DNA from: CAVQSS01 sp963746605
GTDB lineage: Bacteria > Desulfobacterota > RBG-13-43-22
NCBI GenBank assembly: GCA_963746605.1
Contig: CAVVCH010000049.1
Span: 10,086-74,085 of the forward strand
DNA: 64,000 nucleotides
Direction of reading: 5' to 3'
The position numbers were made by a program, and so were the translations under genes. Positions 27,626 to 37,634 of the stretch are shown one piece after another. The notes beneath the pieces are model-generated. The model worked only from the letters and a program-made list of their open reading frames with translations. It made no database searches and was not told where the DNA came from. Each line of letters begins with the position of its first letter. Within the stretch, counting starts at the first letter, position 1.

Positions 27626-29143
27626 ATGATGAATCTTACCCGCGCTCTCCTGGAAAACAAATCCGGTCAAGACCTGAAATCGGCTATCCGGTTTAATGAC
27701 CGTTTCCTGAACTACCGGGACCTATCCCAAAACGTGGGGCGCTCCGCCGCGGCCTTGCAGAAACTGGGGATTTCCAAAGCGGACCGGGTGGCCCTCCTTC
27801 TGCCCAAGGGACTGGAGTTCATCGAATTACACCTGGCGACCATGGCCCTGGGAGCCATGGTTCTGCCCCTCAATCCCGGATATCGTCCGGAGGAGATCGC
27901 CTATTTCCTGTTCGACTCCGAAGCCAACCTACTGGTCACCTATCAGGAAAAATACGATGAACTCAAAAAAGGCTTGCTCGGATTTCCCGACATCCCGGTA
28001 CTGCTGATTGATGGTGAATGCCCTAATGGCCTCTCCTACCCCCGCCTCTTAAACCAGACCCAGGCCCCTGCGGAGCTCCCCTATCCGACGGCAGAGGAAG
28101 ACCCGGCGCTCCTCTGCTACACCTCCGGGACCACCGGCCGGTCCAAGGGCGCCCTGATCACCCACGGCAATCTGATCCACAACCTGCAGGCCCTCCATCA
28201 CGCCTGGCAGTGGTCGGACCAGGACGTTCTTTTGCATGCCCTGCCCCTGTTTCATATTCACGGACTGGTGGTGGCCCTGCACGGCGGCCTCCTGGCCGGA
28301 GCCACGGTGATCCTGCTCGAACGCTTCGATCCCCGGACGGTCTGGGAAACTCTCGATCGGGAAGCCTGCACCCTTTTCATGGGAGTGCCTACCATGTACC
28401 AGCGGTTGAGCCAGGCCTGGGAAAGTCTGCCGGACAAGCCCCGATTAACAAGCCTGCGGGTCTTTGTCTCCGGATCGGCCCCCCTGTCCGAACCATTATT
28501 CCACCGTTTCCGGGAGCAGACCGGACACACCATCCTGGAGCGCTACGGCATGACCGAGGCCGGGATGATCGCCTCCAATCCCTTTGCCCCGGAGGGGAGG
28601 AAAGCCAAAAGCGTGGGGTATCCCCTGGACGGGGTTCAACTGCGGGTGGTGGATTCCAAAGGCGACGACGTCATTCCAGGGGAAGTCGGGGAGGTCTGGA
28701 TCCGGGGAAATAATATCTTCAAAGGCTACTGGCGGCAGTCCGAAAAAACCGCCGAAGCCTTTCAGGACGGCTGGTTTAAATCCGGAGACTTGGGGTATCA
28801 GGATCCAGGCGACCGGGGGCGCCTGTATTTAGTGGGCCGCGCTAAAGAGCTGATCATCTCCGGAGGATTGAACGTCTACCCCAAGGAAGTGGAAAACGTC
28901 CTGGAAACCCATGAGGCCGTCCTGGAAGCGGCGGTGTACGGTCGTCCGGATGAGGATCTGGGCGAAAGGGTCCAGGCCGCCGTGGTTTTAAAGAGCGCCG
29001 CCGCCCCTTCTCCGGAGGAGCTCATCGCCTACTGCCGTGACCACCTCGCCCCCTATAAATGCCCCAAAAGGATTGTGCCGCTGCCGGTCCTGCCCCGCAA
29101 TGCCATGGGAAAGATACGAAAGCAGGATCTGCCGAACGAATAA
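27626..29143 (+). CDS. AMP-forming acyl-CoA synthetase, malonyl-CoA synthetase (MatB)-like
   Basis: A 505-residue ANL ligase. The motifs CYTSGTTGRSKGALITH, SGSAPLSEPLF, ILERYGMTEAGMIASNP, GRAKELIISGGLNVYPKEVE and the catalytic Lys in NAMGKIRKQDL are all present. The SGSAPL / ERYGMTE / SNP pattern is that of MatB-type malonyl- or methylmalonyl-CoA synthetases, so a small dicarboxylic acid is the favoured substrate, by inference only. The start is ATG at 27626 or one codon later; the ribosome site is poor. It ends 39 bases from the convergent aldolase gene. Confidence 0.86.
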   Translation: MMNLTRALLENKSGQDLKSAIRFNDRFLNYRDLSQNVGRSAAALQKLGISKADRVALLLPKGLEFIELHLATMALGAMVLPLNPGYRPEEIAYFLFDSEANLLVTYQEKYDELKKGLLGFPDIPVLLIDGECPNGLSYPRLLNQTQAPAELPYPTAEEDPALLCYTSGTTGRSKGALITHGNLIHNLQALHHAWQWSDQDVLLHALPLFHIHGLVVALHGGLLAGATVILLERFDPRTVWETLDREACTLFMGVPTMYQRLSQAWESLPDKPRLTSLRVFVSGSAPLSEPLFHRFREQTGHTILERYGMTEAGMIASNPFAPEGRKAKSVGYPLDGVQLRVVDSKGDDVIPGEVGEVWIRGNNIFKGYWRQSEKTAEAFQDGWFKSGDLGYQDPGDRGRLYLVGRAKELIISGGLNVYPKEVENVLETHEAVLEAAVYGRPDEDLGERVQAAVVLKSAAAPSPEELIAYCRDHLAPYKCPKRIVPLPVLPRNAMGKIRKQDLPNE

Positions 29144-29182
29144 CCCATCTCAATTTTTGTGACTTTTTCGAACGATTTCTTA

Positions 29183-30608
29183 TTAATCCGCCAAATCGGA
29201 AACGTCCCCTTCTCCCGCCTTTTTTTAATCCGAAATCCTTCAGTCCTTTTTTCACTTCCACCGGCGGAACGTATTTTTTAACCAGCTCCAGGGTATTCCC
29301 CACTTGAAGCTGGTCGAACAGGAACCCGAACTTCTCCTCCAGGCCGGATCGCAGCGCGGCCCGGGCCTCTTCGGGCAGGTTCCAGAGGTCGGCTTTGAAC
29401 GGACCCAAACCTTTTTTGCGGGTGCTGTACAGAAACTGCTCCTCCGTTTTTCCGGACTTCCATTCATTGGCGTGCTTTTCTTTGAGATATTCGTACATGC
29501 GCTGCCGCAGTTCCGTCGGAAATTTTTCATGATCGTAGATGATGTTTTGAAAACCGGTGGCCAGGTGCACCTCGATGGCTTCGTGGGTCACGAACTGGTT
29601 GAAGGCCTCATCCGGCAGGGTCGAGGCCCCGTGCTGCACCGTGCCGCCCATGCCGTAGCTCCGTCGACTGATTTCGGACAGGGTCTTTAAGACATTAAAA
29701 TCGATGGCCACCTGGGCCAGGGTCCCGTCGGGCAGGACCACACCGCCGTGGCTGGTGCCGGTCTGGATGCTGATCTTGGACAAGCCCGGCAAGCCGGCCG
29801 GCAGGGCCCGCCGGTACCCATCCATAAAGGCCCGCAGCTCGGTCTCGTCGCTGTTCTTCCCGCCCACTTCCCCGATCTCCCCGCCCACGGAGACGGTGAT
29901 GCCGGCCGGCTGGTGCTGGCGGATAAAGGCGGTAAAATGGGCGCACTGTTCGCAGTTGACCCGCTGCTGTTCGTCGATCGTGGATTGACTCAAATCCACC
30001 AGTGTGGAGGTATCGATGTCGATGTTGTAGAAACCCGCCTGGATGGCCTCCAGAATAAGCTGTTCAATGGCCTTGATTTCATCATCGGGTTGATCCTCGA
30101 ACTTTTTCCCGCTGACCTGGAAGTGGTCTCCCTGGACGAACAGGGGTCCCTGGTACCCTTCCTTGATGGCGGCCGCCATGACGGAAATAAAATATTCCAA
30201 CGGCCGCTGATCGGTGTAGCCGATCTCCGAGCGGGCGATTTCAAAGATCAGGGCGCCTACCTTCCGGGGTATGGCCGCCCGAAATACCGCCCGGGCACTG
30301 TCATAAGCCATGGCCCGCAGGTTGATGGCCGGCACGGTAAAACGTCCCGTAATGTCCCCCCGGCCTTTAGCCAGGTAAAAGTCATGAATGGAGGCCGGAT
30401 AAAGGCCCAGCTTCCAGCCCAATTCCCAGATCAGCCAGCGGGCCAGGGCCTTCTGTTCCGGGTCGGCGAAAACAGCCTGGTTGATAAGTCGATCGATGGT
30501 TTCTTGCCGAAGTTTTTGAAGATTGGGGATGCTCACCCGGTTATTGTCGTCCAGGTGAACGGCCCCCTGAATCAAAGGTAAAAGCGTGTCTGTCGGTTTT
30601 GGTGGCAT
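29183..30608 (-). CDS. Class II aldolase family protein (frameshift near C-terminus)
   Basis: About 475 residues, related to class II (zinc) fructose/tagatose-bisphosphate aldolases but longer than the classical 340-360. Readable motifs: FTVPAINLRAMAYDSARAV, FVQGDHFQVSG, SIQTGTSHGGVVLPDG and VQHGASTLPDEAFNQF, holding the His metal ligands. The open frame as assembled runs on into the neighbouring ligase gene; a one-base shift in a seven-A run (29221-29227) gives instead KKAGEGDVSDLAD and a stop at 29183, removing the overlap, so I use that end. The ATG follows GAGGAGGG. The sugar-phosphate substrate is not determined. Confidence 0.83.
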
Positions 30609-30695
30609 CGGTACCCTCCTCAGTCTTAAAATAAAAGGTCACAGGTGGAGCAGCCCATCCCCGGAGGCCTTCTTCGATGGTTGGATTGTAAGATA

Positions 30696-30709
30696 TTTGA
30701 CCGGTCAAA
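30696..30709. promoter_or_regulatory. Perfect palindrome, candidate TetR-type operator
   Basis: TTTGACCGGTCAAA is a perfect 14-bp palindrome in the 200-base gap between the divergent aldolase and thiolase genes, 33 bases before the thiolase -35 box. The TGACCGGTCA core is common among TetR-family acyl-CoA regulators. No regulator gene is nearby. Confidence 0.5.
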
Positions 30710-30742
30710 GACAAGCATTAAACCTCCGGGCCCACTTGAGAG

Positions 30743-30771
30743 TTGACGGCTGTTGGGTTTTAGGGTAGAAA
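30743..30771 (+). promoter_or_regulatory. Candidate promoter of the thiolase gene
   Basis: TTGACG (30743-30748), 17 bases, TAGAAA (30766-30771), followed by an AAGGAGG ribosome site and the GTG start at 30809. The -10 is the same as in the acsV promoter candidate. Confidence 0.5.
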
Positions 30772-30808
30772 TGAATGACAATTCATTTTTTTCAAGGAGG
30801 AAATCATC

Positions 30809-32011
30809 GTGAAAAACCCAAACGATGTTGTTATCGTCGCCGCCGCCCGAACCCCGATCGCCAAATTCGGGGAGGCCTTTCGAACGCTTCGAGCCCATGA
30901 ACTGGCCGCGGTGGTTATCAACGAGGTGGTCCAGCGATCCAACATTGACCCGGCGATCCTGGATGATCTTATTTTAGGGGACTGTGTCCAATGTCCGGAT
31001 GAGGCCAACACGGCCCGGACGGCGGCCCTCAAGGCCGGGATCCCGGTAGAAGTTCCCGCCGTCACCATCCAGCGACAGTGTTCCTCGGCCATGGCTGCTC
31101 TGGCCTTCGCCACCCAGCAGATCAAAGCGGGGGACTCACAGTTCGTCTTGGCCGGGGGGGTGGAGTCCATGAGCAGTGCCCCCTACGTGCTGAAAACCGC
31201 GCGCTGGGGCCAGCGGCTGACCCATGGGGAGATGACCGATGCCATGTGGGAGATGCTGCATTCCGGGAGCAACCTCCTGGAAAAGAAAGGGTACATCATG
31301 GGGCAGACCGCGGAAAACCTGGCTGAGAAATACGACATTTCCCGTCAGGACCAGGATATCGTGGCCTTGCGCAGCCACAACAATGCCGAAGCTGCCATCC
31401 AGGCCGGAAGATTTAAAGAGGAAATCGTCCCGGTATCCATCCCCCAAAGAAAGGGAGAACCCAAGGTCGTGGACACCGATGAACATGTCCGCTACGGCTT
31501 GACCATGGGCGACCTGGAACGATTAGCCCCGGCCTTCAAAAAAGAGGGAACGGTCACCGCCGGGAACTCCTCAGGCCTGAACGACGGGGCCGCCGCGGTC
31601 CTGGTGACCAACCGGCAGCGGGCCCAAGAAATGGGATTGACCCCCCTGGCCAAAATCGTGGCCCAGGCGGCCGCCGGGGTGGACCCCAAATTCATGGGAT
31701 ACGGTCCGGTGCCGGCCACGGAGAAATGTCTGAAGAAGGCCGGCCTGGCCCTTTCGGATATACAGCTCATAGAGGTCAACGAGGCCTTCGCCTCCCAGTA
31801 TATCGCCTGTGAGCGGGGACTGGGTTTGAACCGCGACATCACCAACGTGAACGGCAGCGGGATCGGTCTGGGTCATCCCGTGGGCGCCACCGGGGTGCGG
31901 ATTATCATTTCCTTGCTGTACGAAATGAGGCGCCGCAATCTCGCCTTGGGATTAGCCACCCTGTGCGTGGGCGGCGGCATGGGCATGACGACCATTATCG
32001 AAAACGAATAA
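30809..32011 (+). CDS. Acetyl-CoA C-acetyltransferase (thiolase)
   Basis: A 400-residue thiolase that cleaves 3-ketoacyl-CoA or condenses two acetyl-CoA. The acyl-accepting Cys91 is in TIQRQCSSAMAAL; the catalytic His is in GSGIGLGHPVGATGVR and the second active Cys in ATLCVGGGMGM. Length and motifs are those of the tetrameric thiolase II family. The GTG start has AAGGAGG nine bases upstream. It has its own promoter and a strong terminator, so it is a single-gene unit, and would complete beta-oxidation with other genes of this region. Confidence 0.92.
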   Translation: MKNPNDVVIVAAARTPIAKFGEAFRTLRAHELAAVVINEVVQRSNIDPAILDDLILGDCVQCPDEANTARTAALKAGIPVEVPAVTIQRQCSSAMAALAFATQQIKAGDSQFVLAGGVESMSSAPYVLKTARWGQRLTHGEMTDAMWEMLHSGSNLLEKKGYIMGQTAENLAEKYDISRQDQDIVALRSHNNAEAAIQAGRFKEEIVPVSIPQRKGEPKVVDTDEHVRYGLTMGDLERLAPAFKKEGTVTAGNSSGLNDGAAAVLVTNRQRAQEMGLTPLAKIVAQAAAGVDPKFMGYGPVPATEKCLKKAGLALSDIQLIEVNEAFASQYIACERGLGLNRDITNVNGSGIGLGHPVGATGVRIIISLLYEMRRRNLALGLATLCVGGGMGMTTIIENE

Positions 32012-32040
32012 TTCTATCTTCCACCGAACCGCTCTTAACG

Positions 32041-32087
32041 ATTCCCGGATTCCTTCAACCTTTTCCGAATCCGGGAATCCTTTTTTT
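32041..32087 (+). terminator. Rho-independent terminator of the thiolase gene
   Basis: A perfect 12-bp stem ATTCCCGGATTC / GAATCCGGGAAT (32041-32052 and 32067-32078), a 14-base loop and a run of seven T (32081-32087). Confidence 0.9.
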
Positions 32088-32094
32088 AAAGGCT

Positions 32095-33112
32095 ATGCCC
32101 TTCAACAACGCTTTTCTTAACCCCCGCCATCCATTCTTTCACTTTTTAACCGACCAGGTATATCCCCAATTGGGCGCTCACCTGGAAAAACCTCGGTTTC
32201 GAATTTCGCCGTTGGCCGGATCGCACTGGGTTTTTCTTTTTTTAGAGGAAACGTCCGAACAACGGGTCATCGTCAAATATTGTTTTCTGCCGGAGTCCGT
32301 GAAAAACCGGACTCTGGCCCTAATCGAGCGGGAATATGACCATATGCTTCTGCTGCGAGGCTTAGGGTTCAACGGCTTTCCCTGCCGGATTGCCCGCCCT
32401 TTAGGAACCAGAAGGCATTTGGCGCTGGGATTGGTCCAGGAATGGGAAGCCGGCAGGAGCTTAGACTATTATTTGCAGCAGGCTATCTGCCGGAATGATG
32501 CGGCTCCCCTGTTTGCCCGGTTGGCCCAGTTGGCCTTTTTCTTGGCCGGACTTCATCAGAAAACCCAAAACGGACGATCGGTGGATTGGCAGCCGGTGCA
32601 AACCTATTACCAAAAAGTCCTGAACCAGCTCAGCGAGGAGGCGCTGGTCGAAAGCGAGGGTCTAAAAATATTTTCCGGGCTTGGTGGACCAATGGCGGAG
32701 TCGACTCGCTGGTCGCCAGACCGTTCAAGTCCTGGTCCACGGGGACGCCACGCCGACTAATTTTATTTTTCCCTCCGAGCGGGAACTGGTGGCGCTTGAT
32801 TTGGAACGAATGAAATCCAGCGATCGGGTTTGGGACCTGGGGATGGTCTGCGGGGAAATCAAGCACGCCTTTCTCTGGCGTCGCCGGGACCGTTCGGGGG
32901 CCGAGCCTTTTATCCGTCATTTTCTGAGGGGCTATGCTTCTTTTTTTCCTGAACCGGAAAAAATGTTTGACCGGATTTGCCGGGTTATCCCTTTTATCAT
33001 GGCGGTCACCGAACTGCGGATCGCCCGGAATACTTACCTGGACCGGCCTTATCGAAGGATCTTAATTGGAGAGGCCCAAGAATGTCTGCGGGGAGGATTG
33101 AAAATCCCTTAA
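32095..33112 (+). CDS. Phosphotransferase (APH/choline kinase-like) (frameshifted)
   Basis: About 338 residues of the aminoglycoside phosphotransferase-like kinase fold. The catalytic loop reads VLVHGDATPTNFIF and the metal-binding loop ALDLERMKSSDRVWDLG. The N-lobe contains VIVKYCFLPESVK with the likely ATP-binding Lys. The two lobes are in different frames, joined by a shift near 32672-32690 (FPGLVDQWRSRLAG). I start at ATG 32095 just after the thiolase terminator. The substrate is unknown; small molecules and cell-envelope sugars are both possible. Its end overlaps the convergent NlpC/P60 gene by four bases. Confidence 0.78.
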
Positions 33113-33972
33113 TACTCCTGGGGGTAGCGGTTCCCCTTAAAGGATTTAAATTGATCCATCTGGGGATCGTCAATAATAAACAAACGGCGGGCCATGACGA
33201 AATTCCGGTTATAATAATCGGAATGCGTAAGATTCGTTATAATAACGCCTTTCTTGCTCGAGGAATGGATCATCTTCCCCTCGCCGATATACATGCCGGT
33301 GTGGCCGATATTGGAACCGCGATTCCGCTTAAAAAAAAGTAAATCCCCGATGCGGAGACGACTGATATCCCAGTCCGTGGTCACCAGCGCGCCAAACTTA
33401 GCCTGTTCCCGACTGGAATGAGGCAGGGTCAGGGTTACGGATTGATAGACTTTTTTCATGAACCCCGAACAATCGATACCGTCATTTCCTTGACCATTTC
33501 CTCCCATGCGGTACGCTTTTCCCAACAGTTGTTTGGAAAAATTTACCAAAAGATCCGGAAAACCGCCCAAAGCATCATGCTTTTCCTTGGGGTCTTCCGT
33601 GGTTTTCAGCTCTTCCTCGAAGACCGGCTTTTTAATCAGGCTGAGTTGGTCCAGACCGATATCCTGATGAACGGAAGACTCCGTGGGCTCAATAAGGAAT
33701 TTTCCATTGTCCAAGGGAGTAACCTTGAACACCGGGTTTCCCGGTTTTGTTTCCTGCGGGGCATCCTGCGCGATTTTTTTATGCTGCTTTTTTCCGGTTT
33801 TTGAGGATTTTTTCCCTTTAGCGGCAGTTTTTGCCGATTTATTTTGAGTTTCTTTTTTTGAAGAAACCGTATTTTTTTTCTTGGCGGTACTTTTCGCGAA
33901 AGCGTTAAAACTACTGGCCGGGAATATGACTAAAAGGACTATCGTAATAAAGGCAGCCCATCTTTTTATCAT
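33109..33972 (-). CDS. NlpC/P60 family peptidoglycan endopeptidase
   Basis: A 287-residue secreted cysteine peptidase. Residues 1-26 form a Sec signal peptide (AAFITIVLLVIFPASSFNAFA), followed by a long Lys/Ser/Thr-rich linker (to about 80) that may bind the wall. The catalytic domain shows GIDCSGFMKKVYQ with the nucleophile Cys, and the His in IGHTGMYIGEGKMIHSS. It should cut cell-wall peptide stems in the periplasm. The ATG follows AAAAGGGAGAGAG. It is downstream of gpsA on the same strand at 144 bases. Confidence 0.88.
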   Translation of the reverse strand: MIKRWAAFITIVLLVIFPASSFNAFAKSTAKKKNTVSSKKETQNKSAKTAAKGKKSSKTGKKQHKKIAQDAPQETKPGNPVFKVTPLDNGKFLIEPTESSVHQDIGLDQLSLIKKPVFEEELKTTEDPKEKHDALGGFPDLLVNFSKQLLGKAYRMGGNGQGNDGIDCSGFMKKVYQSVTLTLPHSSREQAKFGALVTTDWDISRLRIGDLLFFKRNRGSNIGHTGMYIGEGKMIHSSSKKGVIITNLTHSDYYNRNFVMARRLFIIDDPQMDQFKSFKGNRYPQEY

Positions 33973-34116
33973 AGCTCTCTCCCTTTTGAAGGATTGGGTT
34001 ATTCAACGGGCAAGGATCAACGACCATACCGAATATAACAAAAAAATTCCTTTGTCAAATCTTTTTCGTTCACCCATCCGGTGGATAATTAATGCAAAAT
34101 CTGTTCCGAATTTTGA

Positions 34117-35154
34117 TCAATCATCTCCGGTCTCGGACTTCAAGTTGCGATTCATCAAATCCCGCACGGCTCGTCGAGGGATCTGATTTTCGTAAAGAAT
34201 GCCATAGACCTGGGTGACAATAGGCATTTCCACCTGTTCCCGGAGCGCCAGCTGATAGGCGGCCCGGGAGGTTTTTACTCCTTCCGCCACCATCGTCATG
34301 GAAGCCAAGATCGTGTTTAATTTTTCGCCCTTTCCCAGACGAAGCCCGACGGTTCGATTCCGGCTCAAATCCCCGGTACAGGTCAACACCAAATCCCCGA
34401 TGCCGGCCAACCCAAAAAAGGTGGCTTGTCGCGCGCCCATCTTGACCCCCAGACGACTGATTTCCGCTAACCCCCGTGTGATCAAGGCCGACCGGGTATT
34501 ATGTCCCAACCCTAAACCGTCCGAAATTCCGGCCGCCAAGGCAATTACGTTTTTTAAAGCTCCGCCCATTTCCAAACCGAGGGTATCCGGGTTGGTATAA
34601 ACGCGAAAATAGCCGTTGGCGAACAACCGTTGGGCCCGCTCCGCCGCCTCTTTTTGGAAGGCTGCGAGCGAAATGGCCGTCGGCAACTCCCGGGCCACTT
34701 CCTGAGCGAAACTGGGTCCGGACAAACAACCGATAAAGGGATGATACGCTTCCCCCAGGATCTCCTTCATGACCCCGGTCATGGTCAACAGGCTTTCATT
34801 CTCAATGCCTTTGGCGGCGCTGATCCAGAGGCACCCCGGCTTGACGGCGGAAAGGTTGGGAATCATTCGGTTGAGCACGTCTCGAAACACGTGAGAAGGG
34901 ACGACCAAAAGGATCATTTCCTTCTGCCGAACAGCCTCGACCAGGTCGGTGACCGGTTCAACCGATTCCGGCAGATGAAAGCCCGGCAAGAACGTCCGGT
35001 TCTCTTGCCTCTCCCTGATTTGCCGGGCCACTTCTTCCTCAAAACACCACAATTGAACCGCATGACCGTTTTCGGCCAATAGACGGGCCAGGACGGTGCC
35101 CCAGCTCCCGGCCCCGATGACCCCCACCTGTTTTTTCTTTTTTAATCCAGCCAC
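34117..35154 (-). CDS. gpsA: Glycerol-3-phosphate dehydrogenase [NAD(P)+]
   Basis: A 345-residue cytosolic enzyme that reduces dihydroxyacetone phosphate to sn-glycerol-3-phosphate for phospholipid synthesis. The Rossmann loop GVIGAGSWGTVLARLL is at about 11-26; the catalytic Lys region is GGALKNVIALAAGISDGLG and the substrate region LGHNTRSALITRGLAEISRLG. The start is GTG at 35154; an AGGTGA lies upstream. It follows gyrA on the same strand after 46 bases, so it may be read through from the gyrase transcript. Confidence 0.93.
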   Translation of the reverse strand: MAGLKKKKQVGVIGAGSWGTVLARLLAENGHAVQLWCFEEEVARQIRERQENRTFLPGFHLPESVEPVTDLVEAVRQKEMILLVVPSHVFRDVLNRMIPNLSAVKPGCLWISAAKGIENESLLTMTGVMKEILGEAYHPFIGCLSGPSFAQEVARELPTAISLAAFQKEAAERAQRLFANGYFRVYTNPDTLGLEMGGALKNVIALAAGISDGLGLGHNTRSALITRGLAEISRLGVKMGARQATFFGLAGIGDLVLTCTGDLSRNRTVGLRLGKGEKLNTILASMTMVAEGVKTSRAAYQLALREQVEMPIVTQVYGILYENQIPRRAVRDLMNRNLKSETGDD

Positions 35155-35200
35155 CGTTGATCACCTCGCCGCTAACGGATTTCTTTCCTTTCCGTCAAGG

Positions 35201-37633
35201 TTACTCTTCTTCCCGTTTCACCGCCCGGGCGACGCCAACCAATTTTTCCTGTTCGTCTAAATTGATTAACCGGACTCCCTGGGTGTTCCGGCCGATGATG
35301 GAGAGGTCTTTTACCCGAAGGCGGATGATTTTTCCGCCGTCGGTAATAATCATCAGGTCGTCTTCATCCGTCACCGGCAGGACCCCGACCACCGCGCCGT
35401 TCCTTTCGGTGGTCTTCATCGTAATAATGCCCTTTCCGCCCCGGGCCTGTTTTCGATATTCCTCGGTCTGGGTTCTTTTTCCGAACCCATTCTCGGTTAC
35501 CGTCAGTAAGGTCCCTTCCCGGTCCAGCACGGCGGTCCCCACGACCCAGTCGTCCGCTTTCAGATGGATTCCTCGAACCCCTTGGGCCAACCGGCCCATT
35601 TCCCGTACTTCCCCTTCGTGAAAGCGAATGGACAGGCCGCTGCGGGTTCCCAAAAAGATGTCTTGTTTTCCCGTAGTCAGCTCGGCGGCGATCACTTCAT
35701 CTCCTTCGACGATGGTGGTGGCGATAATGCCTCCGGATCGGGGTCGGCTGAAGGCCATCAGATCGGTTTTCTTGACCAGTCCTTTTCGGGTGACCATGAA
35801 GATGTATTTCCCTTCTTCGAAAGACCGGACCGGCAGGATGGTGGCCACTTTCTCCTGAGGCTGGAGGTTAAGCAGGTTGACCATGGCCTTGCCCCGCGCC
35901 TGACGACCGGCCTGGGGGATCTCGTGGACTTTCAGCCAGTACAACCGCCCCTGATTGGTCAGAAACAGGAAATAATCGTGGGTGGAGGCCACGAAGAGAT
36001 GTTCGACGAAATCATCTTCTTTGGTCTCCATGCCGGTAATCCCTTTTCCTCCCCGGTGTTGGCTGCGGTAAAGGCTGACCGGATTGCGCTTGATATACCC
36101 GGTGTGGGAGATGGTGACGACCATATCCTCTTCCACGATCAGGTCTTCCAATTTGATTTCCGTGGTGTCTTCGATGATTTCGGTCCGCCGGGGATCGCCA
36201 AATCTTTTCTTAAGTTCCGTCAGTTCCTCACGGATGATATTCAGGATCAGGGCCTCGCTGGCTAAGATCCCCTTCAATCGTTCAATGGTTTTCAGGATCT
36301 CCCGGTAGTCCTGTTGGATTTTTTCCCGTTCCAGATTGGTTAATCGCTGCAGGCGCATTTCCAGGATGGCTTGGGCCTGGGTTTCAGAAAATTCAAAGCG
36401 CCCCATCAATTGGCTCTTAGCTTCCGCCGGATTTTTGGACTTGCGGATCAGCGCGATGACTTCGTCCAAATGATCGATGGCGATCTTCAGGCCTTCCAAA
36501 ATATGGGCCTTTTTTTCGGCCTCCCGCAGTTCAAAGGTCGTCCGCTTGCGGATGATCTCCTGCCGAAAATCCAGGAAATGAACCAGGATGGTCTTCAGAC
36601 CCATGATCTGGGGTCGATTTTTGACAATGGCCAAAAGAATGATGCCAAAAGTGGTTTCCATGGCCGTAAATTTGTAAAGCTGATTTAGTATAACCTCGGC
36701 CACTTCATCCCGTTTAAGGTCCAAAACGATCCGCATCCCTTCCCGATCCGATTCGTCCCGCAGGTCCTGGATGCCTTCAATCTTTTTCTCCTTGACCAGT
36801 TCGGCGATCTTCTCTATCAGCCTGGCCTTATTGACCTGATAGGGAAGTTCGGTGATCACGATGCTTTCCTTGCTCTGGTTTTTTCTCTTTTCGATCATGG
36901 CCCGGGCCCGGATCCGGATGATTCCCCTCCCGGTCTCATAGGCCTGCCGGACCCCGGCGGTTCCGTAGATAAACCCGGCGGTGGGGAAGTCGGGTCCGGG
37001 TATGTGGGCCAGCAAACTCGGCACGGTGAGAGCGGGGTTATCAATCAGCGCCAGCAAGCCCTGAACAATTTCTCCCAGGTTATGCGGCGGTATATTGGTG
37101 GCCATCCCCACGGCGATACCCGAGGAACCGTTGATCAGCAAGTTGGGAACACTGGTGGGCAGGACCGTCGGTTCGCTCAAGGATCCGTCGTAATTGGGGA
37201 TAAAGTCCACGGTCTCCTTATCCAGGTCTTCCATAAATTCGTGCGCCAGACGGGTCAAACGAATTTCCGTATACCGCATGGCGGCCGGCGAATCGCCGTC
37301 CACGGAACCAAAATTGCCCTGGCCGTCCACTAAAGGGTACCGCAGGGAGAAATCCTGGGCCATCCGCACGATGGTGTCGTAGACCGCCGTATCCCCGTGG
37401 GGGTGGTATTTACCGATCACATCCCCCACGATGCGGGCCGATTTTTTATAGGCCTTATTGTAATCGTTTCCCAACTCGCGCATGGAGAATAGCACGCGGC
37501 GGTGGACCGGCTTTAAACCATCCCGGATGTCCGGCAAGGCCCGGCCGATGATCACGCTCATGGCATAATCCATATAGGAGCGTCTCATCTCGTCTTCGAT
37601 ATTCGTGGATACTTCCTGGGCAGTTAATTTCAT
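35201..37633 (-). CDS. gyrA: DNA gyrase subunit A
   Basis: An 810-residue breakage-reunion subunit of DNA gyrase. The active-site Tyr121 follows SPAAMR (GSVDGDSPAAMRYTEIR). The quinolone-determining segment reads HPHGDTAVYDT, with Thr82 at the position of E. coli Ser83 and Asp86 conserved; Thr there is natural in some lineages. The C-terminal beta-pinwheel contains the GyrA box as QHRGGKG and a second QARGGKG. It begins one base after the gyrB stop, so gyrB-gyrA is one operon. It is intact. Confidence 0.96.
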   Translation of the reverse strand: MKLTAQEVSTNIEDEMRRSYMDYAMSVIIGRALPDIRDGLKPVHRRVLFSMRELGNDYNKAYKKSARIVGDVIGKYHPHGDTAVYDTIVRMAQDFSLRYPLVDGQGNFGSVDGDSPAAMRYTEIRLTRLAHEFMEDLDKETVDFIPNYDGSLSEPTVLPTSVPNLLINGSSGIAVGMATNIPPHNLGEIVQGLLALIDNPALTVPSLLAHIPGPDFPTAGFIYGTAGVRQAYETGRGIIRIRARAMIEKRKNQSKESIVITELPYQVNKARLIEKIAELVKEKKIEGIQDLRDESDREGMRIVLDLKRDEVAEVILNQLYKFTAMETTFGIILLAIVKNRPQIMGLKTILVHFLDFRQEIIRKRTTFELREAEKKAHILEGLKIAIDHLDEVIALIRKSKNPAEAKSQLMGRFEFSETQAQAILEMRLQRLTNLEREKIQQDYREILKTIERLKGILASEALILNIIREELTELKKRFGDPRRTEIIEDTTEIKLEDLIVEEDMVVTISHTGYIKRNPVSLYRSQHRGGKGITGMETKEDDFVEHLFVASTHDYFLFLTNQGRLYWLKVHEIPQAGRQARGKAMVNLLNLQPQEKVATILPVRSFEEGKYIFMVTRKGLVKKTDLMAFSRPRSGGIIATTIVEGDEVIAAELTTGKQDIFLGTRSGLSIRFHEGEVREMGRLAQGVRGIHLKADDWVVGTAVLDREGTLLTVTENGFGKRTQTEEYRKQARGGKGIITMKTTERNGAVVGVLPVTDEDDLMIITDGGKIIRLRVKDLSIIGRNTQGVRLINLDEQEKLVGVARAVKREEE

Positions 37634-37634
37634 G

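Noticed and set aside
29022..29182. C-terminal extension of the aldolase into the neighbouring ligase
   Set aside because: A one-base correction in an A7 run gives a normal stop at 29183 and removes the overlap; the extension is antisense ligase sequence.
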